54,211 nt of DNA, from NCBI RefSeq assembly GCF_024753145.1, contig NZ_JANUGU010000013.1, positions 1 to 54,211 of the forward strand. Direction: 5' to 3'. Shown piece by piece: positions 8,930 through 17,520 of this stretch. How positions within the stretch are numbered: position 1 is the stretch's first letter; every line of letters begins with the position of its first letter. Origin of the DNA: Massilia terrae. GTDB lineage: Bacteria > Pseudomonadota > Gammaproteobacteria > Burkholderiales > Burkholderiaceae_D. A model generated the notes under the pieces. That model saw nothing but the letters and a program-made list of their open reading frames with translations. It was not told where the DNA came from and made no database searches. The translations under genes were made by a program, and so were the position numbers.

Positions 8930-11215
8930 TCAAATTTTCAGCTCTAAGCGCAGGCCCAGCGTGGTGTAGGTGCGGGTCAGGGTATCGAGCGCCTGCACCA
9001 GACCGGCGGTCTGGACCACGCGCCCGGATTCGTAGCGGCGCGCGAACAGGTTGTTGCCGGACACGCGCAGCTGGGTGTTGGCGCTGAACTTCCACACGCC
9101 GTACAGGTCCAGCTGGCGCTTCATGCCGCTGGTGTCCAGCTCGGCCACGCTGCTCTGCACCAGGGTCAGCGGGGTCCAGTTGAAGTTGCCGCCGACCGTC
9201 AGCGGCACGGCCTTCATGCGGTAATCGACGCCGAAGTTGGCGGTCTGCCTGGCCTGCTGGTCGAGGCGGTTGTAAGGGCCGGGGATGCCGTCCACGCTGG
9301 ACCAGAAGCGGCTGTAGTTGGTGCGCAGGTCGACGTCCGGCCCGTTCGGATAGAGTTCGACGAGCTGGAACTTGGCCTCCAGTTCGACGCCGCTGGTGCG
9401 GGCGTGGCCGATGTTCATTGGCGTCGACACCCAGCGCGGGCCGAGGGCCGTCTGCTGCAGCGTGGTCTGGCGCCGCATCAGGTTGTCGATGTCGCGCACG
9501 AAGGCGCTGGCCGACAGGATGCCGCTGCGGGTCAGGTAGTGTTCGTAGGCGAGGTCCAGGCCCTTGGCCAGTTCCGGCTTCAGGTTCGGGTTGCCGCTGC
9601 GGTCCGGACGCGTGGCGCGGTTATCGCTGGAGAACGAGGGCGCGGCGATCAGGTCGTTCAGGGCCGGCGCCTTGTAGCTGCGGGTCAGGCTGGCGCGCAC
9701 CTGGTCGCGGTCGTGGCCGGGAATGCGGTACACGGTGTGCAGCACCGGGCTGAATACGCTGCTGGTGTTCTTCACCGCGTAGCCCAGGTTGTCGCTGGTG
9801 GTGCGGATGCCTTCCCAGCGCAGGCCGAAATAGCCGGACCACTGGGTCGTGATGTCCCACTCGTCCTGCGCGAAGAAGGCCAGGCGGCGGGTATCGGCGG
9901 CCAGGTTGGCGCCGGAGGCGTCGTACAGCGGATCGTTGTCGCCTTCCGCCACGTGCACCTGCGCCAGACGCGCGACCTCGCCGTCCCAGCCGGCCGCGAA
10001 ATGGTGGCCCTCGCCCAGCGGGCGGCTGTACTTGCCGCCGCTGGAGAAGCTGTGCTGGCGCGTGGTGTCGATGTCGGTGTAGAAGCGTTCCAGCTTGCCG
10101 CTGCCGTCGAAATTGTTGCGCAGGCTGTCGCTGTCGTTGTGATTGACGCCGCCGCTGAACTTCACGTCCAGCCGCGCGCCGTCTTCCATCTTGTGGACCC
10201 AGTCGCCGAAGCCGCGCGCCATGGTGCCGCTCGAATGGCTGATCGCGCGCTGGAACACGAACTCCGGCGGCACCAGGCCGGCAGTCTGGTTCACGGTCGC
10301 GTCGTACACGCCGTCGTTGCGGTTCACGACCACGAAGGGCTGGAAGTTCAGCGTGTCGCCATTGTCGAACTTATAGGACAGGCGCGGCGACAGGTGCATG
10401 CCGCGCGACCTGCCGTCGCCGTAGCTGTGGATATACTGCATGCGCTGCACGGTGCCGTTGGCCAGCAGGTCGGCGTCGGTGCTGTCGGCGTCGGTGTGCT
10501 GGCGGTTCTGCATCAGCGAGGCGTTGAGCATCCAGGTCAGGCTGCCGACCTTGCCCGGCACCGTCACCGATACATTGGCGCCATGGCGGCCCTGTTCGAT
10601 GTTGTCGGCCAGGCGCAGCTGCACGTCCTTCTGGCGGTAGCCTTCGCGCAGGATCACGTTGATGGTGCCGGCAATCGCCTGGGTGCTGTGCTCCGCGACC
10701 GGGCCGCGCATGATCTCGATGCGCTCGACCTGGTCGGGCGGGATCGACTCCAGCGAAAAGCCTGGCGGCGGGCGCTCGCCGTTCACCAGCATCTGGGTAT
10801 AGCCGTTGCCCAGGCCGCGCATGCGGATGCCGCCGCCGCCGCGTCCCGGCGGGCCGCCCATGGTCACGCCGGGCAGGCGCTTGAGGACTTCGCCGAGGTT
10901 GGAGTCGCCGTTGCGGTCGAGTTCCTCGCGGCCGTACACCAGCTTCGAGGCGGTGGAGTTGCGGCGGGTCTCGGTGTCGTCGGCGCGGCTGCCGGTGACG
11001 GTCACCTGCTGGATCTGGCCATCGGCCGTGGCGGCTTGCTTGGGAGAGGCTTGCTTCGCCTGCGCCTGGACGCGGCGGCGCGCGGCGGCGTCGTCCTGCG
11101 CGGCGGGTTTGGCCTGGTCTTCCTGCCGGGGAGGGGCCGCGGCCTGGTCTTGCGCCAGCGCGGCACCGCCGGCCCCGAGCAGTGCGAGGCAGGCGATGGG
11201 TAACAGTTTGGTCAT
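8930..11215 (-). CDS. TonB-dependent outer-membrane receptor
   Basis: 761 residues. Signal peptide of 21 residues ending ALA, then a Gln/Ala/Pro-rich stretch (22-65), then a TonB-box-like segment QQVTVTGSR (69-77). A plug domain follows with LKRLPGVTM, a Gly-rich stretch (GGPPGRGGGGIRMRGLG) and VERIEIMRGPVAEHSTQAIAGTINVILR. The remainder has the alternating pattern of a 22-strand barrel. Such receptors import siderophores, cobalamin, sugars or metal complexes using TonB/ExbBD energy; ligand specificity cannot be read here. No siderophore genes or Fur box were recognised beside it. The next upstream gene on the strand is the Spy-like protein, 176 bp away, and the M13 pair lies downstream. Confidence 0.9.
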   Translation of the reverse strand: MTKLLPIACLALLGAGGAALAQDQAAAPPRQEDQAKPAAQDDAAARRRVQAQAKQASPKQAATADGQIQQVTVTGSRADDTETRRNSTASKLVYGREELDRNGDSNLGEVLKRLPGVTMGGPPGRGGGGIRMRGLGNGYTQMLVNGERPPPGFSLESIPPDQVERIEIMRGPVAEHSTQAIAGTINVILREGYRQKDVQLRLADNIEQGRHGANVSVTVPGKVGSLTWMLNASLMQNRQHTDADSTDADLLANGTVQRMQYIHSYGDGRSRGMHLSPRLSYKFDNGDTLNFQPFVVVNRNDGVYDATVNQTAGLVPPEFVFQRAISHSSGTMARGFGDWVHKMEDGARLDVKFSGGVNHNDSDSLRNNFDGSGKLERFYTDIDTTRQHSFSSGGKYSRPLGEGHHFAAGWDGEVARLAQVHVAEGDNDPLYDASGANLAADTRRLAFFAQDEWDITTQWSGYFGLRWEGIRTTSDNLGYAVKNTSSVFSPVLHTVYRIPGHDRDQVRASLTRSYKAPALNDLIAAPSFSSDNRATRPDRSGNPNLKPELAKGLDLAYEHYLTRSGILSASAFVRDIDNLMRRQTTLQQTALGPRWVSTPMNIGHARTSGVELEAKFQLVELYPNGPDVDLRTNYSRFWSSVDGIPGPYNRLDQQARQTANFGVDYRMKAVPLTVGGNFNWTPLTLVQSSVAELDTSGMKRQLDLYGVWKFSANTQLRVSGNNLFARRYESGRVVQTAGLVQALDTLTRTYTTLGLRLELKI

Positions 11216-11391
11216 CTAGCTTGTTCAGTTCTTGTTGTGCCGAACAACATGCCACCGGATGGATGTTGCTTGCGGAACTAAACATTCTAGCCGTGTAACA
11301 ACAGCCCAGAACATCGGGCGGATGTTTTTTACTTTACGATACATGCGGAACAACAGCCCTGCTTACGGGCTGTTGTGCAGTGCAAAATTAC

Positions 11392-11955
11392 TCAGTCGCC
11401 GCCACTACCTGGCATATGCATGCCACCAGCTCCCCCGCCCATCCGGCCGCCGCCGCGGCGCCCGCGGCCACCGCTTTCGTCGCCCTTCGGCGCGCCGCGC
11501 GGCGCATCCGGCCGTTCGACCCGCTGCATCTGCTCCGACACGAAGGTGGCGACCTTGCGGCGCTGGCCGTCGTCCAGGGCGTCGTTCACGGTCAGCCACA
11601 TCTCGCGCAGTTGCTTGTCCTCGGCGGCGCTGGTGTTGGCTTCCGCTTCGATCAGCGCATTCAGTTCGCGCAGCTCGACATCCTTTTTCTCCAGCGCGCC
11701 CTTGGCTTGCTCCTGCAGGCGCGCGCGCCGGTCCACGCGCTGGCGCAGGATCTCGCGGCTGCCGCTTTCGACCTTGTGCCACAGGATCTGCTGGTTGGGA
11801 TTCAGGTTCAGCTCCTTGCCCAGCTCGGACACCATCGGCAGCATGTCCTCCGCGCGCATGTCCATCAGGGGCACCGCGAACGAGGATGCGCTCGCGCCCA
11901 AGGCCAGCGCCAGCACCGCCGCCCGGACCGCGCGGCGCAACGGAATTGTCTGCAT
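11392..11955 (-). CDS. Spy/CpxP-like periplasmic stress protein with Gly-rich tail
   Basis: 187 residues, start supported by AGGAG 6 bp upstream. Signal peptide about residues 1-27 (ending SSFA). The mature protein is helical and highly charged, with two motifs resembling the LTxxQ signature of Spy/CpxP/CnrX proteins: LNPNQQ at 51-56 and LDDGQR at 127-132. The C-terminus (about 150-187) is a low-complexity Gly/Arg/Met tail ending in GGMHMPGSGGD, which could bind metal. Family members act as periplasmic chaperones or metal sensors under envelope stress. The gene is preceded by an intrinsic terminator directly ahead of its ribosome binding site and by an OmpR-family-type direct repeat (separate entries), which fits envelope-stress control. 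Confidence 0.75.
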   Translation of the reverse strand: MQTIPLRRAVRAAVLALALGASASSFAVPLMDMRAEDMLPMVSELGKELNLNPNQQILWHKVESGSREILRQRVDRRARLQEQAKGALEKKDVELRELNALIEAEANTSAAEDKQLREMWLTVNDALDDGQRRKVATFVSEQMQRVERPDAPRGAPKGDESGGRGRRGGGRMGGGAGGMHMPGSGGD

Positions 11956-11972
11956 ACCAATCTCCTACGCAT

Positions 11973-12000
11973 AAAAAAGCCCACGGAGGGGACCGTGGGC
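11973..12000 (-). terminator. Leader terminator (possible attenuator) before the Spy-like gene
   Basis: Read on the minus strand: GCCCACGG, a 6-base loop, CCGTGGGC, then six T, and only some 10 bases later the AGGAG ribosome binding site and ATG of the Spy-like gene. An 8-bp perfect stem plus T-run is a full intrinsic terminator, yet it stands in front of the gene rather than behind it. Either it attenuates the gene or it ends a short leader RNA of roughly 65 bases. A pyrimidine stretch upstream (TCTCTCC) could pair with the GGAGA of the ribosome binding site. Confidence 0.75.
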
Positions 12001-12078
12001 GAAGACCACTTCAAAAAGAGTGGAGAGAGAAAAACTGCAAGGCCAATATATGACTCACGGCTGGGAGTCGCCCTCTAT

Positions 12079-12093
12079 CTTACAAATGCTTAC
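12079..12093 (-). promoter_or_regulatory. CTTAC direct repeat, candidate OmpR/CpxR-family operator
   Basis: CTTAC-AAATG-CTTAC on the plus strand; on the minus strand GTAAG-CATTT-GTAAG, that is GTAA-N6-GTAA. Centre-to-centre distance is 10 bp, one helical turn. This matches the known CpxR recognition pattern of two GTAA half-sites. A TATATT hexamer (minus strand, 12050-12045) lies about 30 bp downstream, so a bound activator would sit around -48 of the Spy-like gene. Confidence 0.5.
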
Positions 12094-12194
12094 CTTCCAC
12101 GCAAGATTGGCAACAGCCCTTTACAAAACTTGTCGGAAAGCGCGCCAATTCAGCAGTCAGGGACGCTGACGCGGTTCAGGTTTATACTGGTTCC

Positions 12195-13625
12195 ATGGGT
12201 TCCAAACTGAAGAATTCCGGCCTGGTTGCGCTTGGTGCAATCGCCGGTGTCGCCATTTCGATGCAGTTTTCGGCGCTGGCGCAAAAGCCGGTCGATGCCG
12301 GCCTGCCCATGGACAGCGTACGCGAGCTGTCCAATGTTTATGGAATCATCAAGTCCGATTACGTCGACCAGGTCGACAGCAAGAAGCTGCTGACCGACGC
12401 CATCTCCGGCATGGTCGGCTCGCTCGACCCGCACTCCGCCTATCTCGACAAGGACGCCTACCGCGAGCTGCGCGAAGGCACCGAGGGCAAGTTCGTCGGC
12501 CTGGGCATCGAGATTTCGCCGACCGACGACGGCTATGTGCGCATCGTCGCCCCGATCGAGGATTCGCCGGCCTGGCGCGCCGGCATCAAGGCCGGTGACC
12601 TGATCACGGATGTGGACGGCGTCTCGCTCAAGGGCGTGGACATGGAAGAAGCAATCAAGCGCATGCGCGGCGAGCCACGCTCCAGGGTCACGCTCACCGT
12701 GCGGCGCGAGGGCGTGGCCAATCCGCTCAGCTTCGTCGTGCTGCGCGAGGAGATCGTGCAAAAGAGCGTGAAGGCGAAGCTGGTGGAACCGGGCTATGCG
12801 TGGATCCGCATCTCGCAATTCCAGGAGCCGACCGTGGACGATTTGGCCGGCAAGCTGGCCGACCTGTACCGCCAGGATCCGGACATGAAGGGCGTGATCC
12901 TCGACCTGCGCAATGATCCGGGCGGCCTGCTGCAAGGGGCGATCGGGGTGGCAGCGGCCTTCCTGCCGGCAGGCTCGGAAGTAGTGTCCACCAATGGCCA
13001 GCTGGCCGACTCCAAGCAGCACTTCTACGGCAAGCCGGAGTACTACATGCTGCAGGTTGGCGAGGATCCGCTGTCCAAGGTGCCGGGCGTGTTCAAGACG
13101 ATGCCGATGGTGGTGCTGGTGAACAGCGGCTCGGCGTCGGCCTCCGAGATCGTGGCGGGCGCCCTGCAGGACTACAAGCGCGCGGCCATCGTCGGCAGCC
13201 AGACTTTCGGCAAGGGCTCGGTGCAGACGATCCGCGCGATCGGCGGCGACGCGGCGGTCAAGCTGACCACGGCGCGCTACTACACGCCGTCGGGACGCTC
13301 GATCCAGGCGCGCGGCATCGTGCCGGATTTCGCGGTGGATGAAACTGCGGACGGACAGAACTTCAACATGCTGCGGGTGCGCGAGGCGGACCTGGAGCAC
13401 CACCTGGCCAACGACCGCGACAAGGAAACGGCGGCGGCATCGGAGAACCTGGTGGGCGAGGACGAACTGGTCGCGGCCGCGCACGCGCGCAAGCCGATCG
13501 ACTACGGCACGGCGAGCGACTTCCAGCTGCAGCAGGCCATCAGGCACCTGAAGGGCCAGCCGATGCAGCTGGCCAAGCGCAGCGCGCCGACGCTGGCGCA
13601 TAGCGGGCAGACGCTTACCCCGTAG
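12195..13625 (+). CDS. ctpA: S41 carboxy-terminal processing peptidase (CtpA/Prc-like)
   Basis: 476 residues. An N-terminal hydrophobic segment (about 8-28) exports or anchors the protein at the periplasmic side. Next is the family N-terminal region (LSNVYGIIKSDYVDQV), a PDZ domain (about 95-185) and the S41 catalytic core. The Ser/Lys dyad is visible: Ser315 in GSASASEI and Lys340 in TFGKGSVQ, 25 residues apart as in E. coli Prc. Such enzymes trim C-termini or degrade periplasmic proteins, including peptidoglycan hydrolases. The ATG at 12195 has no Shine-Dalgarno sequence, but TATACT ends 6 bp upstream, which would give a nearly leaderless transcript. The gene is divergent from the Spy-like gene and ends just before a palindromic repeat. 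Confidence 0.93.
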   Translation: MGSKLKNSGLVALGAIAGVAISMQFSALAQKPVDAGLPMDSVRELSNVYGIIKSDYVDQVDSKKLLTDAISGMVGSLDPHSAYLDKDAYRELREGTEGKFVGLGIEISPTDDGYVRIVAPIEDSPAWRAGIKAGDLITDVDGVSLKGVDMEEAIKRMRGEPRSRVTLTVRREGVANPLSFVVLREEIVQKSVKAKLVEPGYAWIRISQFQEPTVDDLAGKLADLYRQDPDMKGVILDLRNDPGGLLQGAIGVAAAFLPAGSEVVSTNGQLADSKQHFYGKPEYYMLQVGEDPLSKVPGVFKTMPMVVLVNSGSASASEIVAGALQDYKRAAIVGSQTFGKGSVQTIRAIGGDAAVKLTTARYYTPSGRSIQARGIVPDFAVDETADGQNFNMLRVREADLEHHLANDRDKETAAASENLVGEDELVAAAHARKPIDYGTASDFQLQQAIRHLKGQPMQLAKRSAPTLAHSGQTLTP

Positions 13626-13634
13626 CTCTAACAC

Positions 13635-13718
13635 CGTCGTTCCCGCGAAGGCGGGAACCCATAAACACGCAGCGTTGCCGCAAACTCAGCATGGATCCCC
13701 GCCTTCGCGGGGACGACG
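13635..13718. repeat. Dispersed REP-like palindrome pair, element 1
   Basis: CGTCGTTCCCGCGAAGGCGGGAACCCAT at the left and its inverted counterpart ATCCCCGCCTTCGCGGGGACGACG at the right, separated by about 30 bp. Each half is itself palindromic. The same core recurs at five other intergenic places in this window, which marks it as a dispersed repetitive extragenic palindrome (BIME-like). It lies between ctpA and the ketoacyl synthase gene. Confidence 0.85.
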
Positions 13719-13845
13719 TTCAGTTCTTGCGTTGTGGAGCAATGCATCTAGAACTGATCCAGCCGATTCCCACCCCACCCCGCATTGTGTAGAATCCGCC
13801 CAATTGCCGGTAACTTCCGGCCTTCTCCGTTGAAAGTTCTCCAAT

Positions 13846-14967
13846 ATGAAACCTGTCGTCATCAGCGGCACCGGCCTGTTTACCCCGCCGTATTCGATCT
13901 CGAACGATGAACTGGTGACCGCGTTCAACGCTTACGCCGAGCTGCACAACGCCGAGAACGCGCAGCGCATCGCCGCCGGCGAAGTGGCCGCGATCGAGCC
14001 GTCGAGCAGCGCGTTCATCGAGAAGGCGTCGGGCATCAAGTCGCGCTACGTGATGGAGAAGACCGGCATCCTCGACCCGCGCCGCATGACCGCGCGCATC
14101 CCCGAGCGCGGCGACGACGAGCTGTCGCTGCAGGCCGAGATGTGCGTGGCCGCGGCGCGCCAGGCACTCGAACGCGCGGGCCGCACGGCGGCCGATATCG
14201 ACATGGTGCTGGTCGCCTGCTCGAACATGCAGCGCCCGTATCCGGCGATGGCGGTCGAGGTCCAGGACGCGCTGGGCATCCAGGGCTACGGCTTCGACAT
14301 GAACGTGGCCTGCTCGTCCGCCACCTTCGGCATCCAGACCGCAGCCGCGGCCGTGGCGACCGGACAGGCGCGCGCGGTGCTGGTGCTGAACCCGGAGATC
14401 ACCAGCGGCCACCTGAACTACCGCGACCGCGACAGCCACTTCATCTTCGGCGACGCGTGCACGGCGATCGTGGTGGAGTCGGCGGAGACGGCGGTGAGCG
14501 AGCACCAGTTCGAGATCGTCGAATCGAAGCTCAAGACCGCGTTCTCGAACAACATCCGCAACAACTTCGGCTTCATGAACCGCTTCGACGAAGCGGGCAT
14601 CGGGCAGCCGGACAAGCTGTTCCGCCAGCAGGGGCGCAAGGTGTTCAAGGAAGTGTGCCCGATGGCGGCGGAGATGATCAAGGACACCGTGGCTGCGGCG
14701 GGGCTGGAGGTGGGGCAGGTGTCGCGCTTCTGGCTGCACCAGGCCAACCTGAACATGAACCTGCTGATCGCGCGCACGCTGCTGGGGCGCGATGCGGAGC
14801 CGAACGAGGCGCCGGTGATCCTGGACGAATATGCGAATACCTCGTCGGCGGGGTCGATCATTGCCTTCCACAAGTACCAGGACGATATGCCGGCGGGTTC
14901 GTATGGGGTGATCTGCTCGTTCGGCGCCGGTTATTCGATCGGCTGCGTGGTGGTCCGCAAGAAGTAA
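13846..14967 (+). CDS. Beta-ketoacyl-ACP synthase III family protein
   Basis: 373 residues, thiolase fold. The KAS III triad is clear: Cys156 in NVACSSATFG, His298 in FWLHQANLNMN and Asn331 in EYANTSSAGS. The family condenses an acyl-CoA with malonyl-ACP. At 373 residues it is longer than housekeeping FabH (about 320), with an extra segment around 28-60; a Pseudomonas aeruginosa enzyme of this longer type is reported to take medium-chain acyl-CoA from beta-oxidation into fatty-acid synthesis. No other fab gene is adjacent, which argues against it being the main fabH. It is convergent with fadH, a beta-oxidation gene, which fits a shunt role by context only. Confidence 0.88.
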   Translation: MKPVVISGTGLFTPPYSISNDELVTAFNAYAELHNAENAQRIAAGEVAAIEPSSSAFIEKASGIKSRYVMEKTGILDPRRMTARIPERGDDELSLQAEMCVAAARQALERAGRTAADIDMVLVACSNMQRPYPAMAVEVQDALGIQGYGFDMNVACSSATFGIQTAAAAVATGQARAVLVLNPEITSGHLNYRDRDSHFIFGDACTAIVVESAETAVSEHQFEIVESKLKTAFSNNIRNNFGFMNRFDEAGIGQPDKLFRQQGRKVFKEVCPMAAEMIKDTVAAAGLEVGQVSRFWLHQANLNMNLLIARTLLGRDAEPNEAPVILDEYANTSSAGSIIAFHKYQDDMPAGSYGVICSFGAGYSIGCVVVRKK

Positions 14968-14981
14968 TCGCTAACATTAAA

Positions 14982-15012
14982 CCGTCGTCCCCGCGCAGGC
15001 GGGGACGACGGT
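14982..15012. repeat. Dispersed REP-like palindrome, element 2
   Basis: CCGTCGTCCCCGC-GCAG-GCGGGGACGACGG, a single near-perfect palindrome between two convergent genes (ends at 14967 and 15023). It could fold into a stem in either transcript and protect or end messages, although there is no T-run beside it. Confidence 0.85.
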
Positions 15013-15022
15013 GGTTAATTGA

Positions 15023-17050
15023 TCAAAGCCGCGCCGCCAGTTCGGCGCCTTCGCGAATCGCGCGCTTGGCATCCAGTTCCGCGGCCAGCGCCGCACCGCC
15101 GATCTTGTGGAAGCGAGGGCCACCCTTCGGAGCGCCCTCCTCCGGCATCAACTCCACCAGGCTCTCCTGCCCCGCACAGATCACCACGTTGTCGACATCG
15201 AGCACGCGCCGCTCACCGCCCACCACGATGTGCAGGCCCGCGTCATCGATCCGCTCGTACTGCACGCCCGCCATCATGGTCACGCCATTGCGCGCCAGCG
15301 TCGTCCGGTGCACCCAGCCCGATGTCTTGCCCAGCCCAGCGCCCGGCTTGGATGCCTTGCGCTGCAAAAGCCACAGCTGCCGCGCCGGCGCCGGTTCCGC
15401 TGCCTTCGCCAGGCCGCCCGGTCCGCGCACCGCCAGGTCCACGCCCCACTCCGCGGCCCATTCCTCGACCGGCACCGGCAGCGGATGCGCTTCGTCGTGC
15501 ACCAGGTATTCGCCGACATCGAACCCGATCCCGCCCGCGCCGATGATGGCCACGCGCCTTCCCACCGGCCGCAGTTCGCGCAAGACGTCGAGGTAGGACA
15601 GCACCTTGGGATGCCCGATGCCCTCGATCGCAGGCTTGCGCACCTTGACGCCGGTCGCCACGATCACCTCGTCGAAGCCGCCAGCCAGCAGCTCGTCGCG
15701 CGTGACCCGATGGCCCAGCCGCAGGTCCACGCCGGTCTGCTCCAGCCTGCGGCGGAAGTAGCGGATCGTCTCCGCGAACTCCTCCTTGCCGGGGATCCGC
15801 ATCGCGATGTTGAACTGGCCGCCGATGCGCGCATCCGCATCGAACAGGGTCACGGCATGCCCGCGTTCAGCCGCAACGGTCGCCGCCGACAGGCCCGCCG
15901 GGCCGGCGCCCACCACCGCGATCCGCTTCGGCGCCGCCGCTTTCGTATAAATCAATTCGGTCTCGTGGCAGGCGCGCGGGTTCACCAGGCAGGTGGCGCG
16001 CTTGTTCGCGAAGGTGTGGTCGAGGCAGGCCTGGTTGCAGGCGATGCAGGTATTGATCTCGTCCGTTCGCCCGCTCGCCGCCTTGGCAACGAACTCCGGA
16101 TCGGCCAGGAAGGGGCGCGCCATCGACACCATGTCGGCGTCGCCGCGCGCGATGATGTCCTCCGCGACCCCAGGCATATTGATACGGTTCGAGGCCACCA
16201 CGGGAATCGACACTTCCTTGCGCAGCCGCCCCGCCACACTGGCAAAGGCCGCGCGCGGGACCGAGGTGACGATGGTCGGGACGCGCGCCTCGTGCCAGCC
16301 GTAGCCGGTATTGAGGATGGTGGCGCCGGCATCCTGCAGCGCGCGCGCCACGGCCACGATCTCGTCCCAGCTGTTGCCGCCCTCGACCAGGTCGAGCACC
16401 GAGAGGCGATACATGATGATGAAGTCCGTCCCGGCGACGGCGCGGATGCGCCTGACCACTTCCACCGCCAGCCGCATGCGGTTCTCGATCGAACCACCCC
16501 AGCGATCCGTGCGCTTGTTGGTGCGTGCGCACAGGAACTGGTTGAGCAGGTAGCCCTCGCTACCCATCACCTCGACGCCGTCGTAGCCGGCCACGCGCGC
16601 CAGGCGCGCCGCGCGCGCGTAGGCGCGGATGGTCTTTTCGACGCCGGACTCGGTGAGCTCGCGCGGCTTGAACGGCGAGATCGGCGACTTGATCGCGGAG
16701 GCCGACACCGCGAACGGCTGGTAACCGTAGCGGCCGGCGTGCAGGATCTGCATCAGGATCTTGCCGCCTTCCGCGTGCACCGCGCGCGTGAGGCGGCGGT
16801 GATTGAGCACGTCGCCGATGAAGTTCATGGTGCCGCCGAAGGGCAGCAGCCAGCCTTGCCGGTTGGGCGAGATGCCGCCGGTGACGATCAACCCGACGCC
16901 GCCGCGCGCCCGTTCGCGGTAAAACGCGGCCAGCTTCCCGTAATGCCAGAAGCGGTCTTCGAGGCCGGTGTGCATCGACCCCATCACCACCCGGTTGCGC
17001 AGCGTCGTGAAACCCAGGTCGAGCGGCGCGAGCAGGTGGGGATAGGCCAT
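15023..17050 (-). CDS. fadH: NADPH-dependent 2,4-dienoyl-CoA reductase
   Basis: 675 residues. The N-terminal half (1-330) is an Old-Yellow-Enzyme TIM barrel with FMN, including Tyr156 or its neighbours in GYDGVEVMGSEGYLLNQ and His253 in GWHEAR, the expected catalytic pair region. Four cysteines for a 4Fe-4S cluster follow (Cys335, 338, 342 and 354, in CIACNQAC and CLVNP). The C-terminal half has two dinucleotide-binding motifs (VVGAGPAGLSAA for FAD, IIGAGGIGFDVG for NADPH). The enzyme reduces 2,4-dienoyl-CoA formed during oxidation of unsaturated fatty acids with even-numbered double bonds. The start codon is 3 bases after the stop of the small gene upstream, so the two are surely co-transcribed. 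Confidence 0.96.
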   Translation of the reverse strand: MAYPHLLAPLDLGFTTLRNRVVMGSMHTGLEDRFWHYGKLAAFYRERARGGVGLIVTGGISPNRQGWLLPFGGTMNFIGDVLNHRRLTRAVHAEGGKILMQILHAGRYGYQPFAVSASAIKSPISPFKPRELTESGVEKTIRAYARAARLARVAGYDGVEVMGSEGYLLNQFLCARTNKRTDRWGGSIENRMRLAVEVVRRIRAVAGTDFIIMYRLSVLDLVEGGNSWDEIVAVARALQDAGATILNTGYGWHEARVPTIVTSVPRAAFASVAGRLRKEVSIPVVASNRINMPGVAEDIIARGDADMVSMARPFLADPEFVAKAASGRTDEINTCIACNQACLDHTFANKRATCLVNPRACHETELIYTKAAAPKRIAVVGAGPAGLSAATVAAERGHAVTLFDADARIGGQFNIAMRIPGKEEFAETIRYFRRRLEQTGVDLRLGHRVTRDELLAGGFDEVIVATGVKVRKPAIEGIGHPKVLSYLDVLRELRPVGRRVAIIGAGGIGFDVGEYLVHDEAHPLPVPVEEWAAEWGVDLAVRGPGGLAKAAEPAPARQLWLLQRKASKPGAGLGKTSGWVHRTTLARNGVTMMAGVQYERIDDAGLHIVVGGERRVLDVDNVVICAGQESLVELMPEEGAPKGGPRFHKIGGAALAAELDAKRAIREGAELAARL

Positions 17051-17053
17051 CGG

Positions 17054-17509
17054 TCAGGCCAGGTGGCTTTCGCGGTCGCGCAGTTCGGCGAAGTGCTCCA
17101 GGCTGCCGATCCGCACCGTCACCGGATTCAGGCTTGCGCCCGGCGACATCGAGCGCCAGGCAAACTGCCATTCCTGTTCCGGCGCCTGTTCGGCGGCCTT
17201 GGTGAAGGCCGCGCCCAGCGGCGAGCGGTGGCCGTATTCGATGGCGCCGTCGATCCCGGCCCAGTCGGGCAGCGCGCGCTGCACGGCGCGGTGCAGGCGC
17301 TCGCCGAACTCCTCGGTGTTATGGATGACGAGGCAGCAGTCGGCCGGCGCCAGCAGGTCGAACAGGCGCTTGTCCCAGGCCTTCGAGAAGGCGACGGTCA
17401 GGAACTGCCCGGCCGGGATCAGGCGGAACTGGCCGGTCTTGAGCGCGGCTTCGAGTTCGGCGCGCGTGCCGTAGCGGTGCAGGGTCGGGGGGCGTTGGTA
17501 GTCGTGCAT
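17054..17509 (-). CDS. Conserved small protein of unknown function, upstream of fadH
   Basis: 151 residues, soluble, no signal peptide or membrane helix. It begins MHDYQRPPTLHRYGTRAELE and has a region rich in aromatic and charged residues (QEWQFAWRSMSPGAS, about 113-127). I do not recognise a family. It sits between a DUF2721 membrane protein (11 bp upstream) and fadH (3 bp downstream), on the same strand, so it belongs to a fadH operon and is probably translationally coupled to it. The tight spacing and good codon use make it a real gene. Confidence 0.75.
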   Translation of the reverse strand: MHDYQRPPTLHRYGTRAELEAALKTGQFRLIPAGQFLTVAFSKAWDKRLFDLLAPADCCLVIHNTEEFGERLHRAVQRALPDWAGIDGAIEYGHRSPLGAAFTKAAEQAPEQEWQFAWRSMSPGASLNPVTVRIGSLEHFAELRDRESHLA

Positions 17510-17520
17510 GATGTGTGCTT

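Noticed and set aside
11352..11378. ACAACAGCCC...GGGCTGTTGT hairpin after the Spy-like gene
   Set aside because: No T-run follows on either strand, so it is not called a terminator; it may still stabilise the message.
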